A DNA stretch of 64,000 nt from CAVUDO01 sp963740255 (GTDB lineage: Bacteria; Actinomycetota; Actinomycetes; Mycobacteriales; Cryptosporangiaceae): contig CAVUDO010000002.1 in assembly GCA_963740255.1 (NCBI GenBank), positions 1,984,001 through 2,048,000 of the forward strand. The letters run 5' to 3'. Positions 8,012 through 16,844 of this stretch are shown here, in pieces; position 1 is the first letter of the stretch; every line of letters begins with the position of its first letter. The notes under the pieces are model-generated. The model was not told the DNA's origin. It did no database searches and was given only the letters and a program-made list of their open reading frames with translations. The position numbers and the translations under genes are program-made.

Positions 8012-8820
8012 CACATGGCTCCGAACTGTCCACCGGTCACCGGGACCGTGACGCCGGAGACGAAGTCGGAGTCCGGCCCGGCCAGGAACGCGTGGACGTT
8101 GGCGACGTCCTCCGGCAGACCGGCACGGCCCAGCGCGATCATCCCGATCGCGAGCGTGCGCAACTGGTCGGGGATGCCCAGCTCGCCGCCCTCGGTCTTG
8201 GCGGCGGTCAACCGGGTCTCGATGAAGCCCGGTGCCACCGCGTTGACGTTGATCCGGAACGGACCGAGCTCACGGGCCAGCGTCATGGTCGTGGAGATGA
8301 TCGCGCCCTTGGCGGCCGTGTAGTTGTACTGGCCCGGGTTGCCGGTCAGGGCCACGGCCGAGGACGTCGAGACGATCTTGCGGTGGTGCGCCGGGAAGCC
8401 GGTCGCGGCGATCTCCTCCTTGGCCCTGGCCCGCATCCAGCGTGCGGTGGCCAGCGTGGCGTGGAAGGTCGTGCGCAGGTTGACCTCCATGACCAGGTCG
8501 AACGCGTCGTCGTCGAGGTTGTGGAACATCTTGTCGCGGGTGGTGCCGGCGTTGTTGATCAGGATGTCCAGCCCGCCGTGGGCGGCCACCGTGTCGGCGA
8601 CCATCCGCTCGGCGAAGGCGAGGTCGGTGGTGCTGCCGACGCTGGCGCTGGCCTGGCCGCCCCCCTTGGCGATCAGCTCGACGGTCTCGTGCGCCGGGTC
8701 GGCGTCCACGTCGTTGACCACCACCACGGCGCCTTCGGACGCCAGCCGCTGGGCCGTGGCCCGGCCGATGCCGCGCCCGCCGCCGGTGACCACAGCGATC
8801 CGTCCGTCCAACCTGCCCAC
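8011..8820 (-). CDS. Short-chain dehydrogenase/reductase, FabG-like
   Basis: A classical SDR oxidoreductase that probably reduces or oxidises a 3-keto/3-hydroxyacyl thioester with NAD(P)H. The cofactor motif TGGGRGIG, NNAG, the active-site Ser in STSSAVALTG and the YNYTAAK Tyr/Lys pair are all present in 269 residues. Start is GTG 8820 because AGGAGG lies five bases before it and the TGGGRGIG motif then sits at the usual distance; an ATG at 8859 is less likely. It is translationally coupled to the two MaoC-type genes, so the three may act in one acyl-chain cycle. Confidence 0.9.
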   Translation of the reverse strand: MGRLDGRIAVVTGGGRGIGRATAQRLASEGAVVVVNDVDADPAHETVELIAKGGGQASASVGSTTDLAFAERMVADTVAAHGGLDILINNAGTTRDKMFHNLDDDAFDLVMEVNLRTTFHATLATARWMRARAKEEIAATGFPAHHRKIVSTSSAVALTGNPGQYNYTAAKGAIISTTMTLARELGPFRINVNAVAPGFIETRLTAAKTEGGELGIPDQLRTLAIGMIALGRAGLPEDVANVHAFLAGPDSDFVSGVTVPVTGGQFGAM

Positions 8821-8941
8821 CCGAACCTCCTCGGTCACTGCCGGAAACGATGAACGCAACCTACCGGTGTGCCCACCGGCCGGCCGGGGTGAATGAGGTA
8901 CCTCACGCCGTCCGCCCGCGCCACGACCACCTCGGAACGAC

Positions 8942-8957
8942 GGAACGGCGCCGTTCC
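8942..8957. repeat. 16-bp perfect palindrome after rpmG
   Basis: GGAACGGCGCCGTTCC is an uninterrupted palindrome, 45 bases past the rpmG stop and 120 bases before the dehydrogenase start. It could form a short hairpin that ends the rpmG transcript or serve as a dimeric regulator site; sequence alone does not decide. Confidence 0.5.
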
Positions 8958-9001
8958 CGGAGGAGCGGCGCCGCGGTCTGGGCGTACGGGAGGCGGACCT
9001 G

Positions 9002-9169
9002 TCAGCGGGTCTCGCGGTGCAGGGTGTGCTTGCCGCACTTGGGGCAGAACTTCTTCATCTCGAGCCGGTCGGGGTCGTTGCGCCGGTTCTTCTTGGTGAT
9101 GTAGTTGCGGTTCTTGCAGTCCACGCAGGCCATCGTGATCTTGGGACGGACGTCGGTGCTGCTGGCCAC
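9002..9169 (-). CDS. rpmG: 50S ribosomal protein L33, zinc-binding type
   Basis: A 55-residue large-subunit protein starting at GTG 9169 (ASSTDVRPKITMACVDCKN) and ending in GKHTLHRETR. The two CxxC pairs (CVDC and CPKC) mark the zinc-ribbon form, which in many actinobacteria has a zinc-free paralogue made under zinc limitation. It precedes the SDR/MaoC genes and lies next to tRNA-Met and tRNA-Thr, as in related genomes. Confidence 0.95.
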   Translation of the reverse strand: MASSTDVRPKITMACVDCKNRNYITKKNRRNDPDRLEMKKFCPKCGKHTLHRETR

Positions 9170-9269
9170 GGGACTGCCTCTTTCGCGCGATGACGGGATG
9201 GACTTGCCGACCAGCGTACCGGGCCGGCCGGGGCGAACCGAAACCGGCGATCCTGGCGGGACGACCGGG

Positions 9270-9345
9270 TGGTAGCGGTGGCCGGAATCGAACCGGCGAC
9301 ACAGCGATTATGAGCCGCTTGCTCTACCGACTGAGCTACACCGCC
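9270..9345 (-). tRNA. tRNA-Met (anticodon CAT, elongator type)
   Basis: Minus-strand cloverleaf with acceptor GGCGGTG opposite CACCGCT, D arm GCTCAGTCGGTAGAGC, anticodon arm presenting CAT, T arm GCCGGTTCGATTCCGGC, discriminator A and an encoded CCA. The paired position 1 (a G-U pair) argues for elongator rather than initiator tRNA. Confidence 0.93.
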
Positions 9346-9391
9346 ATGGCGGAGAAATCCCGCCGTCTGCACCGGCCGGAGCCGGACATTT

Positions 9392-9467
9392 TGGAGCCCC
9401 TTTACGGAATCGAACCGTAGACCTTCTCCTTACCATGGAGACGCTCTGCCGTCTGAGCTAAAGGGGC
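9392..9467 (-). tRNA. tRNA-Thr (anticodon GGT)
   Basis: Acceptor GCCCCTT pairs with AAGGGGC, the anticodon stem TCTCC/GGAGA holds loop ATGGTAA giving anticodon GGT, and the T arm has GGTTCGATTCC. The discriminator is T and CCA is encoded. It lies 46 bases upstream of tRNA-Met on the same strand, so the two are probably co-transcribed. Confidence 0.94.
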
Positions 9468-9637
9468 CGGAGCGGTGCCAAGGTTACACGTCGCCCCGGG
9501 CCGATGGCGAATCGCATACCGCCCACCGGCGACGCGTCAGAACCAACGCATAACGCCCACCACAACCAGCTCGCCACGAGTGGCTCCAGCCCCGCCCTCG
9601 AACCGTCGACGGAGGCACCCCACGTGCCGCCTCCGGG

Positions 9638-12181
9638 TCAGCGGGCTTCGCCGACCACCCGCAGCCGGCGGATGCCCTCTCCCGCGGTGAACTCGGTCCG
9701 GGCGTTCATCCACGCCTCCAGCCGCTCGTACGGCAGCGGCCGGGAGAACAGGAAGCCCTGGGCGACGTCGCAGCCCATCTCCTCCAGCAGGGTCAGCGTC
9801 ATCTCGCTCTCCACGCCCTCGGCGACCACCGTCATGCCCAGGTGGCGGGAGAGGTCGACGATCGCCCGGACGATCCCGAGGTCGCCGGAGTCGGTGGCCA
9901 TGCCGAGCACGAAGGACTTGTCGATCTTCACCTCGTGCACGGGCAGCCGGCGCAGGTAGGCCAGCGACGAGTAGCCGGTGCCGAAGTCGTCCACCGCCAG
10001 CCGGACGCCGAGGGCGAACAGCCGCCGCAGCGTCGGCAGCGGCCGGTCGGTCTCGGCGACCATCCCGCTCTCGGTGATCTCCAGCGTGAGGTGCTGCGGG
10101 GGGAGGCCGACGTCCCGCAGCAGCTGTTCCAGCTCGTCCGGGAAGTCGGCGTCGAGCAGGCTGCGCGGGGACAGGTTCACCGAGACGCCGAGCGGGCGGC
10201 CGGCGTCGTGCCACTGCTTGCACTGCGCGAGCGCGGTGCGCAGCACCTTGCTGGTCAGCGCGCCGACCAGCCCGGTGTGCTCGGCGACCGGGATGAAGTC
10301 GTCCGGCGAGACGAGGCCGTGCTCGGGGTGCTCCCACCGCACCAGGCACTCCACGCCGACCAGCTCGCGGTCGGCCAGGCCCACCCTGGGCTGGTAGTGC
10401 ACGGTGAGGCTGCCGTCGTCGATGGCCCGGCGGAGTTCGGAGACCAGGCCGAGGCGGTGGGTGCTGCGCGACTCCATCGCCATCCGGTAGACCTGGATCG
10501 AGCGGGGGTTGTTCTTCGCCGCGTAGGTGGCCACGTCGACCCGCTGGAGCAGCGACTCGGCGTCGGTGGCGTGGTCGGGGTACACCGCGATGCCGACCGC
10601 GGCTCCCACGTCCAGGGTGAGGTTCTCCAGCGCGAACGGTTCGGCCAACGCGTGCTGCAGGGCCACCGCCACCGCCTGCGCGTCCTCCGCGCCCTGCACC
10701 CGCACCAGGACGGCGAACTCGTCGCCACCAGCCCGGGCGACCAGCGCGCCGTCGGGTGCCCGGGTCTGCAGTCGCCGGCCCACCTCGGCCAGCAACCGGT
10801 CGCCCGCACCGTGGCCCAGGGTCTCGTTCACGTCCCGCAGCGCGTCCACGTCGAACTGCAGAACCGCGACCACCTCGCCGGGGGCCGGCTGCACCTCGAC
10901 GGCGGCCTCCAGGGCGTGCAGCAGGCGCCGCCGGTTGGGCAGGCCGGTGAGGGCGTCGTGGTAGGCGTCGTGGCGCAGCCGGTCGACCAGCCGCGAGTTC
11001 TCCACCGCCACCGCGGCGTGGGCGGCCAGCGTCTCCATCAGCCGCACGTCCGCCGCCCCGAACGCCGAGAGCGCGCCGAGCCGGTTGGCCACCTCCAGGC
11101 AGCCGACCACCGCGTCGCCGGACCGCAGCGGCACCACGATCAGGTCCTTCGCCGGACGGGCCCGGAGGGCGGCCAGCAGCTCCGCGTCCTCGTCGCCGGC
11201 CTTGGGCCCGAGGTGCAGGGTGGCGCCGGTGGCCAGCACCCGGCGCCGGATCGGGTCGTCGGCCACCTGCTCGTCGACCAGGCCCGGGGTGTCCAGCACG
11301 GCGACCAGCGCGATCTCGGGGTACCGCCCGAGGCTCGGCATCCACAGTGTGGCCGACTCGGCCAGCAGCAGCTCGCGGGTGCGGCTGAGCAGCGCGTCGG
11401 CGAGGTCGGTCTCCTGGCGGGCGGTGGTGACCGCCTTGGTGAACTCGTACAGCTCGCCGAGGTTCTTGTGCTGGCGCTGGAACTGGGTGTACGAGCGGTA
11501 GCCCACCGCGAGGATGACGCCGAGGACGCCGATCAGCACCACCGCCTCCGGCCGCACGCCCACGACGAGCAGGACGATGAGTCCGATGGTGACGTTGAGG
11601 ACGGCGGCGATGACGGTGGAGTAGCCGAGCCGGAGCAGGTCGGGAGGGGACAGCCGCCCCTGGGCGATCGTGATCGCGGCGATCACCCCGGACGTGCTCG
11701 TCGCGTCGGCGAGCAGCACCGCCACATAGGAGGCGACCCAGGCCGTCCACGCGGTCGGGTCCTGCACGCCGAACAGCGCGAACACCGTGGTGGCCACCGC
11801 GACCTCGGCCGCGACCACCCCGGTGTTGACCCGGACCTTGGCCCACGGGATCCGCTGCAGGAAGATCCAGACGGCCAGGCCGGCCGCGAGCCGGATGAGC
11901 AGGATCTCCAACGGGTCGAGCAGGAACAGCCCGAGCACCAGGCCGACCTCGGAGATGCTGAAGTTGTAGGTCTGCCGCCGGATCTCGAACCGGAGCTGGG
12001 TGGCCTCGCAGAAGAGGAAGACCGCGGCGAAGACGGCCACTACCAGCGGCGAGGCCGACCAGCGGAGGTGGTCCGGGCTGCTCGCCATCAGGACGGCGAC
12101 GACGACGAAGAGACCCAGCGTCAACAGGTCCAGCGCGTGGCGCTGGACCCAGCTCGCCCTGCCGGCCGACGTCTTCACCAC
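9638..12181 (-). CDS. Membrane GGDEF/EAL cyclic-di-GMP protein with GAF domain
   Basis: A predicted c-di-GMP turnover enzyme of 847 residues. Residues 1 to about 290 hold eight or so membrane helices, followed by a GAF-type sensory region (around 300-420), a GGDEF domain with intact RAGGDEFAVLV near residue 555 and an EAL domain. The EAL signature reads ECLVRW, keeping the metal-binding Glu but with Cys for Ala; downstream VDDFGTGYSSLAYL and VKIDKSFV are intact. The RxxD inhibitory site is not at its usual place before GGDEF. GTG 12181 is chosen as AGGAGG stands seven bases ahead. It could make, degrade or do both to c-di-GMP. Confidence 0.9.
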   Translation of the reverse strand: MVKTSAGRASWVQRHALDLLTLGLFVVVAVLMASSPDHLRWSASPLVVAVFAAVFLFCEATQLRFEIRRQTYNFSISEVGLVLGLFLLDPLEILLIRLAAGLAVWIFLQRIPWAKVRVNTGVVAAEVAVATTVFALFGVQDPTAWTAWVASYVAVLLADATSTSGVIAAITIAQGRLSPPDLLRLGYSTVIAAVLNVTIGLIVLLVVGVRPEAVVLIGVLGVILAVGYRSYTQFQRQHKNLGELYEFTKAVTTARQETDLADALLSRTRELLLAESATLWMPSLGRYPEIALVAVLDTPGLVDEQVADDPIRRRVLATGATLHLGPKAGDEDAELLAALRARPAKDLIVVPLRSGDAVVGCLEVANRLGALSAFGAADVRLMETLAAHAAVAVENSRLVDRLRHDAYHDALTGLPNRRRLLHALEAAVEVQPAPGEVVAVLQFDVDALRDVNETLGHGAGDRLLAEVGRRLQTRAPDGALVARAGGDEFAVLVRVQGAEDAQAVAVALQHALAEPFALENLTLDVGAAVGIAVYPDHATDAESLLQRVDVATYAAKNNPRSIQVYRMAMESRSTHRLGLVSELRRAIDDGSLTVHYQPRVGLADRELVGVECLVRWEHPEHGLVSPDDFIPVAEHTGLVGALTSKVLRTALAQCKQWHDAGRPLGVSVNLSPRSLLDADFPDELEQLLRDVGLPPQHLTLEITESGMVAETDRPLPTLRRLFALGVRLAVDDFGTGYSSLAYLRRLPVHEVKIDKSFVLGMATDSGDLGIVRAIVDLSRHLGMTVVAEGVESEMTLTLLEEMGCDVAQGFLFSRPLPYERLEAWMNARTEFTAGEGIRRLRVVGEAR

Positions 12182-12253
12182 CCCGCACCCTCCTCGCCGG
12201 AGCCTAGGCGGCCGGCCCTCGGGCGCGGCGCGCGACACGGCCCGAACGGCGGG

Positions 12254-12478
12254 TCAGGCCCAGGTCGCTCCGCTGAGAGCTCGGAACGCGACCGCGGGCA
12301 CGGTCGCCCAGGTGGCGCCGTCGTCCGGACCCAGCGGCGCGGCCCAGGTGGCGCCGGCGTCCGCCGACACGGTCTCGGCGTCGGCGACCGCCGCGGACCC
12401 GCCGGTGAGGGCCAGGACGGCGAGCACGCCCACCACCGCGGCACGAGCGGCCCACCGACCCGTGGGGCTTGCGCGCAT
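12254..12478 (-). CDS. Small secreted protein with three GATWA repeats
   Basis: A 74-residue product with an Arg-bearing N-terminus, a hydrophobic stretch (AAVVGVLAVLALTGG) and a probable signal peptidase site at AVADA. The mature part of about 35 residues repeats the pentapeptide GATWA three times, the last one being the exact C-terminus, separated by 9-17 residues. GGAGG stands eight bases before the ATG at 12478, supporting real translation. I do not recognise the family; short secreted proteins with repeated Trp motifs could be signalling, envelope-bound or precursor peptides. It lies just upstream of the GGDEF/EAL gene in the same direction. Confidence 0.65.
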   Translation of the reverse strand: MRASPTGRWAARAAVVGVLAVLALTGGSAAVADAETVSADAGATWAAPLGPDDGATWATVPAVAFRALSGATWA

Positions 12479-12866
12479 GGCCTGTTCCTCCACTACTCTT
12501 CTCGACACTCACCGAGACGGACGGCGCGCGAGGCGACCTGGACAGCCATGCCTCGAGGCGCCGAACAGATCGATCGTCTCACGCTCGACCCGGCCTCGGG
12601 CACCAGTATGCGATAACCGTCCTGGCCAGGCCAGATAGATGCCCGAGACCCGGGCATCTGCCACACAAGTCCGCTTTCCGGCCGCTTTCCGGCCGACTGG
12701 CACGAGCGCCCGAATCGTTCCTGCCGCCGGCGGTCGAGGCCGCCGCACGCGGTCCCCCGTGGCAGGTACTCAGCGGTCGACGGCTGGCCCGTGGACCGCG
12801 CACGCCCATCGGTCACAGCCCACCAGCGGCTCCCCGGTGGCGGCCGGTGGGGCTCTCGATCGACGA
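12479..12866. other. Intergenic region upstream of the GATWA gene
   Basis: No convincing gene is seen between the small secreted gene and the tRNA-Tyr terminator. It contains a nine-base stem hairpin at 12637-12659 (AGATGCCCG opposite CGGGCATCT), a nearby TGGCC/GGCCA palindrome, and two tandem copies of GCTTTCCGGCC around 12672-12694. The long leader suggests regulation of the small secreted gene, but no promoter can be fixed with confidence. Confidence 0.4.
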
Positions 12867-12906
12867 AACCGCCCCTGCCCAGCGTTGTCGCTGTTCAGGG
12901 GCGGTT
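12867..12906 (-). terminator. Terminator hairpin after tRNA-Tyr
   Basis: An 11-base perfect stem (AACCGCCCCTG with CAGGGGCGGTT) and an 18-base loop start 11 bases past the 3' end of tRNA-Tyr. T residues flank the stem on both strands, TTTCG on the minus and TTTTCG on the plus, so it could act in either direction. Confidence 0.75.
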
Positions 12907-12916
12907 TTCGCAGATG

Positions 12917-12998
12917 TGGCAGGTGTAGGGTTCGAACCTACGTAGGCTGAGCCGGCGGATTTACAGTCCGCTCCCTTTGGCCACTCGGGCAACCTGCC
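12917..12998 (-). tRNA. tRNA-Tyr (anticodon GTA)
   Basis: An 82-base class II tRNA: acceptor GGCAGGT/ACCTGCC, anticodon stem GCGGA/TCCGC presenting GTA, a long variable arm, and the T arm TAGGTTCGAACCCTA. The discriminator is A and CCA is not encoded. The long variable arm is typical of bacterial tRNA-Tyr. It is followed by a strong hairpin. Confidence 0.95.
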
Positions 12999-13170
12999 GG
13001 GTGCCGCCGCGCACGCGGCGCGGCTGCGGGTGACAGGATAACCGGCATCCTCAGCGCGGAGCCAACCGGGTTTGTTTGTGCAGGTCAGCGGGGTGACCGC
13101 AGCGCCTACCAGTGCTGCACGACGACGGAACGGGGCCAACGTCCTCACTGAGGATTGAGCTCAAGGGTCG

Positions 13171-14625
13171 TCACCGCGTGGTGTAGGCGCGGTAGCCGGT
13201 GGTGGTCGCCAGGACGGCGATGTTCTTGGCGTGGACGCCGGACGCGGCGGTGAGTGCTCCGCTGGGCACGCTGGTGGAGAGTTTCCCGGCCGTGTTGCAG
13301 GGGTTGAAGAGGTCACCGCCGCGGCGTTGGTGGTCCTTGCCTCCGGGTGCGTCAGGGTCATCCACCGGGTAGTGGTAGGTGAACTCGAACATGGTGGAGC
13401 ACCAGAACACCGCGCCGGGAACTGGCGGCCGGCGGCTCCCGGTGGCCAGGTTCACCACCACCGGGTGCTCGCCGTCCTTACCGGAATGGACGAGGACCTG
13501 GGTGCCGCCGAGGCGGGCGGGGCGGTGATGGCCACCGGCCAGCTCATAGGCCTTGCCCAGCCGCAGCGACCAGGTGGCCTTGCCGGTCCGCACGTCGTAT
13601 CCCTCGACGGTGATCATGAGCCCGTACACCCTTACGATGCCGCCGGGTCTCCACCTCGCGGAGCCCTCGTAGCGGCACCGGACCGCCAGCTTGGGCATGC
13701 CGCGGTCGGTGACCCCGGTGAGGGTTTCGTTGCAGTCGACCCGACTGCCCGGGTCGCGCCACAGCACCGTGCCGTCCCGATCGGACACCCCGACGGTCGC
13801 GTGCACCGTGGCGATGGGGAAGGCCGGCCCACCAGGCCGGGAGCCGCCGCCGCCGTACACGCTCCCGGCGTAGACACCGGCCTTGGCGTAGTGCGTCCAG
13901 AGCGACCCGTTGTCGGTGCTGAACCCGGCCGGGAACGCGTCTTGCACCGGCAGCTTCCACACCAACCGATCCTCCCGCACCATGCCAATCGTCTCGGGTT
14001 CCTGACCGAGGTCGTACAGGCCCTCACCCAGAGAACTCGCCGTTGCTGGCAGCCGGGCCGGGGGCGGCTCCACCCCGTAGGCACCGGTGCCCAGGCGCAG
14101 CCGGTGCAACCTCGACCCTTCCCGCTCGTTGGGCCGGGACCACACACAGACGTCGCGACCGTCTGGACAAGCCTCAGGGACGCCGAACAGCGCCAGCCCA
14201 GTGCCGGCGATGTCAGCCCCGGTGCGCGGATCGGCGACGATCAGCCTGGCCGCCAACCCACCCCGCCGGTCCGGGCGCAGATACACGACTCTGCCGCCCA
14301 CCACTGTCGGCTCGAACCGGTAATCCGCCCCGCTCTCACCCGGCCCGGCTGGCTTCTTCCACAACGTCTTCCCCGACTCCGGATCCAGGCCCAGCAGGAA
14401 CAGGTCCCGGCCGGCCAGCACATAGCCCACCGCGACACCACCCACCACGACCGGCTGGGCAATCGGCTTCAGATCCGCCCGCGACCACACCGACACCGAT
14501 CGAACCGGCGACACCTCCGGCCGCCGGTCGACGAACCGGACATCACTAGAACCCGACCCACACCCAGCCGCTAACACCAAGACCAGTACCCCGGCGGCAA
14601 CCCGGGCGCCCCGACGACTCCCCAC
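13171..14625 (-). CDS. Lipoprotein with PQQ-like beta-propeller repeats
   Basis: A 484-residue predicted lipoprotein. The signal peptide carries a lipobox (LVLVLAAGC) with the lipidated Cys near residue 21, so the protein should be anchored outside the membrane. The rest is a run of degenerate beta-propeller strands, seen as repeated DxxTGKxxW or DPESGKTLWKKP segments, such as DVRTGKATWSLRLG and SDRDGTVLWRDPGS, like those in PQQ-repeat proteins. Start is GTG 14625 because GGAGG is spaced six bases ahead and the signal peptide then begins correctly. No catalytic residues are recognised; a scaffold or sensor role is more likely than a dehydrogenase. It is transcribed away from the VanW gene. 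Confidence 0.8.
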   Translation of the reverse strand: MGSRRGARVAAGVLVLVLAAGCGSGSSDVRFVDRRPEVSPVRSVSVWSRADLKPIAQPVVVGGVAVGYVLAGRDLFLLGLDPESGKTLWKKPAGPGESGADYRFEPTVVGGRVVYLRPDRRGGLAARLIVADPRTGADIAGTGLALFGVPEACPDGRDVCVWSRPNEREGSRLHRLRLGTGAYGVEPPPARLPATASSLGEGLYDLGQEPETIGMVREDRLVWKLPVQDAFPAGFSTDNGSLWTHYAKAGVYAGSVYGGGGSRPGGPAFPIATVHATVGVSDRDGTVLWRDPGSRVDCNETLTGVTDRGMPKLAVRCRYEGSARWRPGGIVRVYGLMITVEGYDVRTGKATWSLRLGKAYELAGGHHRPARLGGTQVLVHSGKDGEHPVVVNLATGSRRPPVPGAVFWCSTMFEFTYHYPVDDPDAPGGKDHQRRGGDLFNPCNTAGKLSTSVPSGALTAASGVHAKNIAVLATTTGYRAYTTR

Positions 14626-14870
14626 TGTGCACCTCCATTCCCGCTGGCCGCGCAGCCACCATGATTGCCGCGTGACCAGCGAAGCAGAACCCCAGCAACA
14701 CCCGCCGAAGTTGTCCACAACGCCGCCACGGTTGTCGTCTCTGCGCGGCCGCGGACAGCGGCGGTCAGGGGCCGGGTGGCGACAGCCGGTATCGTTCGGG
14801 CCAAGCCTGCGGTGCACACTCGAAGGGGTGCGGTCGCGCAGCGGAACTCTTGCCGGAGCCGAGGTGGCAC

Positions 14871-16793
14871 GTGACCGTGTACGGCGATCCAAGGCCGTCC
14901 GCTGGTCGGACGTCAGCGGTCCGGGCGGCGCACGCGGCCCCGACGACCGCTCAGCCCCGACGCACGTCCGCGCCGACCGCTGACCCCCCACCCGGCCCGG
15001 CCGGAGCACAGGCGGTCCGACCCGCTGGCCGGCCGGCCGGCCGGGCCTCCGTCGGTACGGGCATCGGCGCCCACAGCGCACCGCCGTCCACGACGCCGCC
15101 GCACCGTTGGAGTCGCCGCCGCGCCCTCGTCGCGGGCGGGGCCGCCGTGGCCGTGCTGCTCACCATGAGTGCGGGGGTCACGACGTACGCGTACGCCGGC
15201 GAGGTGCCGCGGGGCACCGTCGTGCTCGGCGTCGACCTGGGGGGAATGACCCGGGCCGAGGCGGTCGGGACGCTCCGTGCCGGCGTGGCCCGGCAGGCCG
15301 CCCAGCTTGCCGCGCCGGTGTCGGTGAAGGTCGGCGAGCAGACCGCCCAGATCCGCCCCGCCGACGTCGGGCTCGCCGTGGACGTCGAGGCGAGCGTCGC
15401 CGCCGCCGTCCGGGACAGTCCCGGTCCGATCAGCCGGCTGTTCGGCTCGCGCGTGCTGCACCCGGTTGCCACCGTGGACCCCGACCGGCTGCACGCGGCG
15501 CTGGCCGGCCCCGCGGGCAGAATCGGCAAGGCCATGACCATGCCGGCGATCACCTTCACCGGCACCACCCCCACGCCGGTCTACCCCCGCTCGGGCCGCG
15601 GCCTGGACGCCGACCGCTCGGCCGAGGCGCTCCGTGCCGGCTGGCCGGGCCGGGAACCGGTGACCGTGCCCCTGGTCGAGCTGCGACCGGTCACCACCGC
15701 GGAGGAGGTCGACCGGCTCCTGGCCGAATTCGCCCGGCCGGCGGTCGCTGCCCCCGTCACCGTGGCCACCCCGCGCGGGGCGCTCACCATTCCTCCCGCG
15801 GTGGTCGCGGCGAGCCTGCTGCTGACCGCCGACAAGGCCGGCAGGATCACGCCCCGGGTCGACGAGAAGAAGCTCCGGGCCGCGCTCGCCGGCCCGCTGG
15901 CCAAGCTCGAAACCCCGCCGAAGGACGCGACCGTCTCGGCGGGGCGCGGCAAGCCCCGCGTCGTCGAAGGCGTCCAGGGTCAACTGCTGGACACCGCCGC
16001 GCTCAGCCGCGACCTGCTGGTCGTCCTGCCCAGAACCGACGGTCGCCAGCTCAGCGGGACGCTACGGACGGTTCCGCCCAAGACCACCGCCGCCGACCTG
16101 GCCAAACTCGGCATCACCGAACGGGTCTCCACCTTCACCACGACGTTCACCAAGGGGCCGTCGTACCCCCGCAACCGCAACATCATCCTCGCCGCCCGGG
16201 AGGTCGACGGCGCGGTCCTCAAGCCAGGACAGACGTTCTCCCTCAACGGCCACACCGGAGAGCGCAGCTACGCCCAGGGGTACCAGGACGCGCCGGTCAT
16301 CATCGGCGGCAAACTCGTCCCGGCGGTCGGCGGGGGCATCTCGCAGTTCACCACGACCCTGTTCAACGCCGCCTACTACGCGGGGCTCGAGGATGTGCAC
16401 CACCGGCCGCATCCGTACTGGTACAGCCGCTATCCGCCGGTGATCGAGTCGACCATCTTCTATCCGAGCCTGGACCTGAAGTTCCGCAACAACACCCGGC
16501 ACGGCGTGCTCATCGACACCTCCTACACGGGCAGCTCGATCACCGTGTCGATGTGGAGCACGAAGGTCTACGACAGCGTCACCACGGTGTGGAGCGCACG
16601 GCGCAACCCGACCAAGCCGCCCACGACCTACCTCGAACCCGGCCCGAAATGCATCGCCACCGAAGGCATCGACGGGTTCACCCAGGACGCCTGGCGCGTC
16701 TTCCGCCAGGGTGGCCGGGAGATCCGGCGCGAGAAGTTCAGCTGGCGTTACGACCCGCAGCCGCACTACCTCTGCGCAGCCAAGCCAACCTGA
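14871..16793 (+). CDS. VanW family protein with peptidoglycan-binding-like domains
   Basis: A 640-residue envelope protein. The first 90 residues are Pro/Ala-rich and cytoplasmic, then one membrane helix (RALVAGGAAVAVLLTMSAGV), two repeats of the PG_binding_4 type (VVLGVDLGGMTRAEAVGTL and a second around residue 250), and a C-terminal VanW domain with LKPGQTFSLNGHTGER, YQDAPVIIGGK and VGGGISQFTTTLFNAAYYAG. The biochemical role of VanW is not established; in actinobacteria such proteins associate with the cell wall. Start GTG 14871 follows GAGG by six bases; a TTG at 14850 is an alternative. It is divergent from the lipoprotein gene across a 245-base promoter region. Confidence 0.85.
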   Translation: MTVYGDPRPSAGRTSAVRAAHAAPTTAQPRRTSAPTADPPPGPAGAQAVRPAGRPAGRASVGTGIGAHSAPPSTTPPHRWSRRRALVAGGAAVAVLLTMSAGVTTYAYAGEVPRGTVVLGVDLGGMTRAEAVGTLRAGVARQAAQLAAPVSVKVGEQTAQIRPADVGLAVDVEASVAAAVRDSPGPISRLFGSRVLHPVATVDPDRLHAALAGPAGRIGKAMTMPAITFTGTTPTPVYPRSGRGLDADRSAEALRAGWPGREPVTVPLVELRPVTTAEEVDRLLAEFARPAVAAPVTVATPRGALTIPPAVVAASLLLTADKAGRITPRVDEKKLRAALAGPLAKLETPPKDATVSAGRGKPRVVEGVQGQLLDTAALSRDLLVVLPRTDGRQLSGTLRTVPPKTTAADLAKLGITERVSTFTTTFTKGPSYPRNRNIILAAREVDGAVLKPGQTFSLNGHTGERSYAQGYQDAPVIIGGKLVPAVGGGISQFTTTLFNAAYYAGLEDVHHRPHPYWYSRYPPVIESTIFYPSLDLKFRNNTRHGVLIDTSYTGSSITVSMWSTKVYDSVTTVWSARRNPTKPPTTYLEPGPKCIATEGIDGFTQDAWRVFRQGGREIRREKFSWRYDPQPHYLCAAKPT

Positions 16794-16844
16794 CGAGTGG
16801 TCTGGTCCGGTGGGCCCGACGCGTGCCCGGCCTCGCTGGTGGGT

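Noticed and set aside
9842..12616. Open frame of over 900 codons on the plus strand across the GGDEF/EAL gene
   Set aside because: Product is Arg/Gly/Gln/His-rich with no domain; antisense shadow of a confidently assigned gene.
12637..12659. Hairpin as a riboswitch or small RNA
   Set aside because: A simple nine-base stem with no conserved core; too little to support an RNA class.
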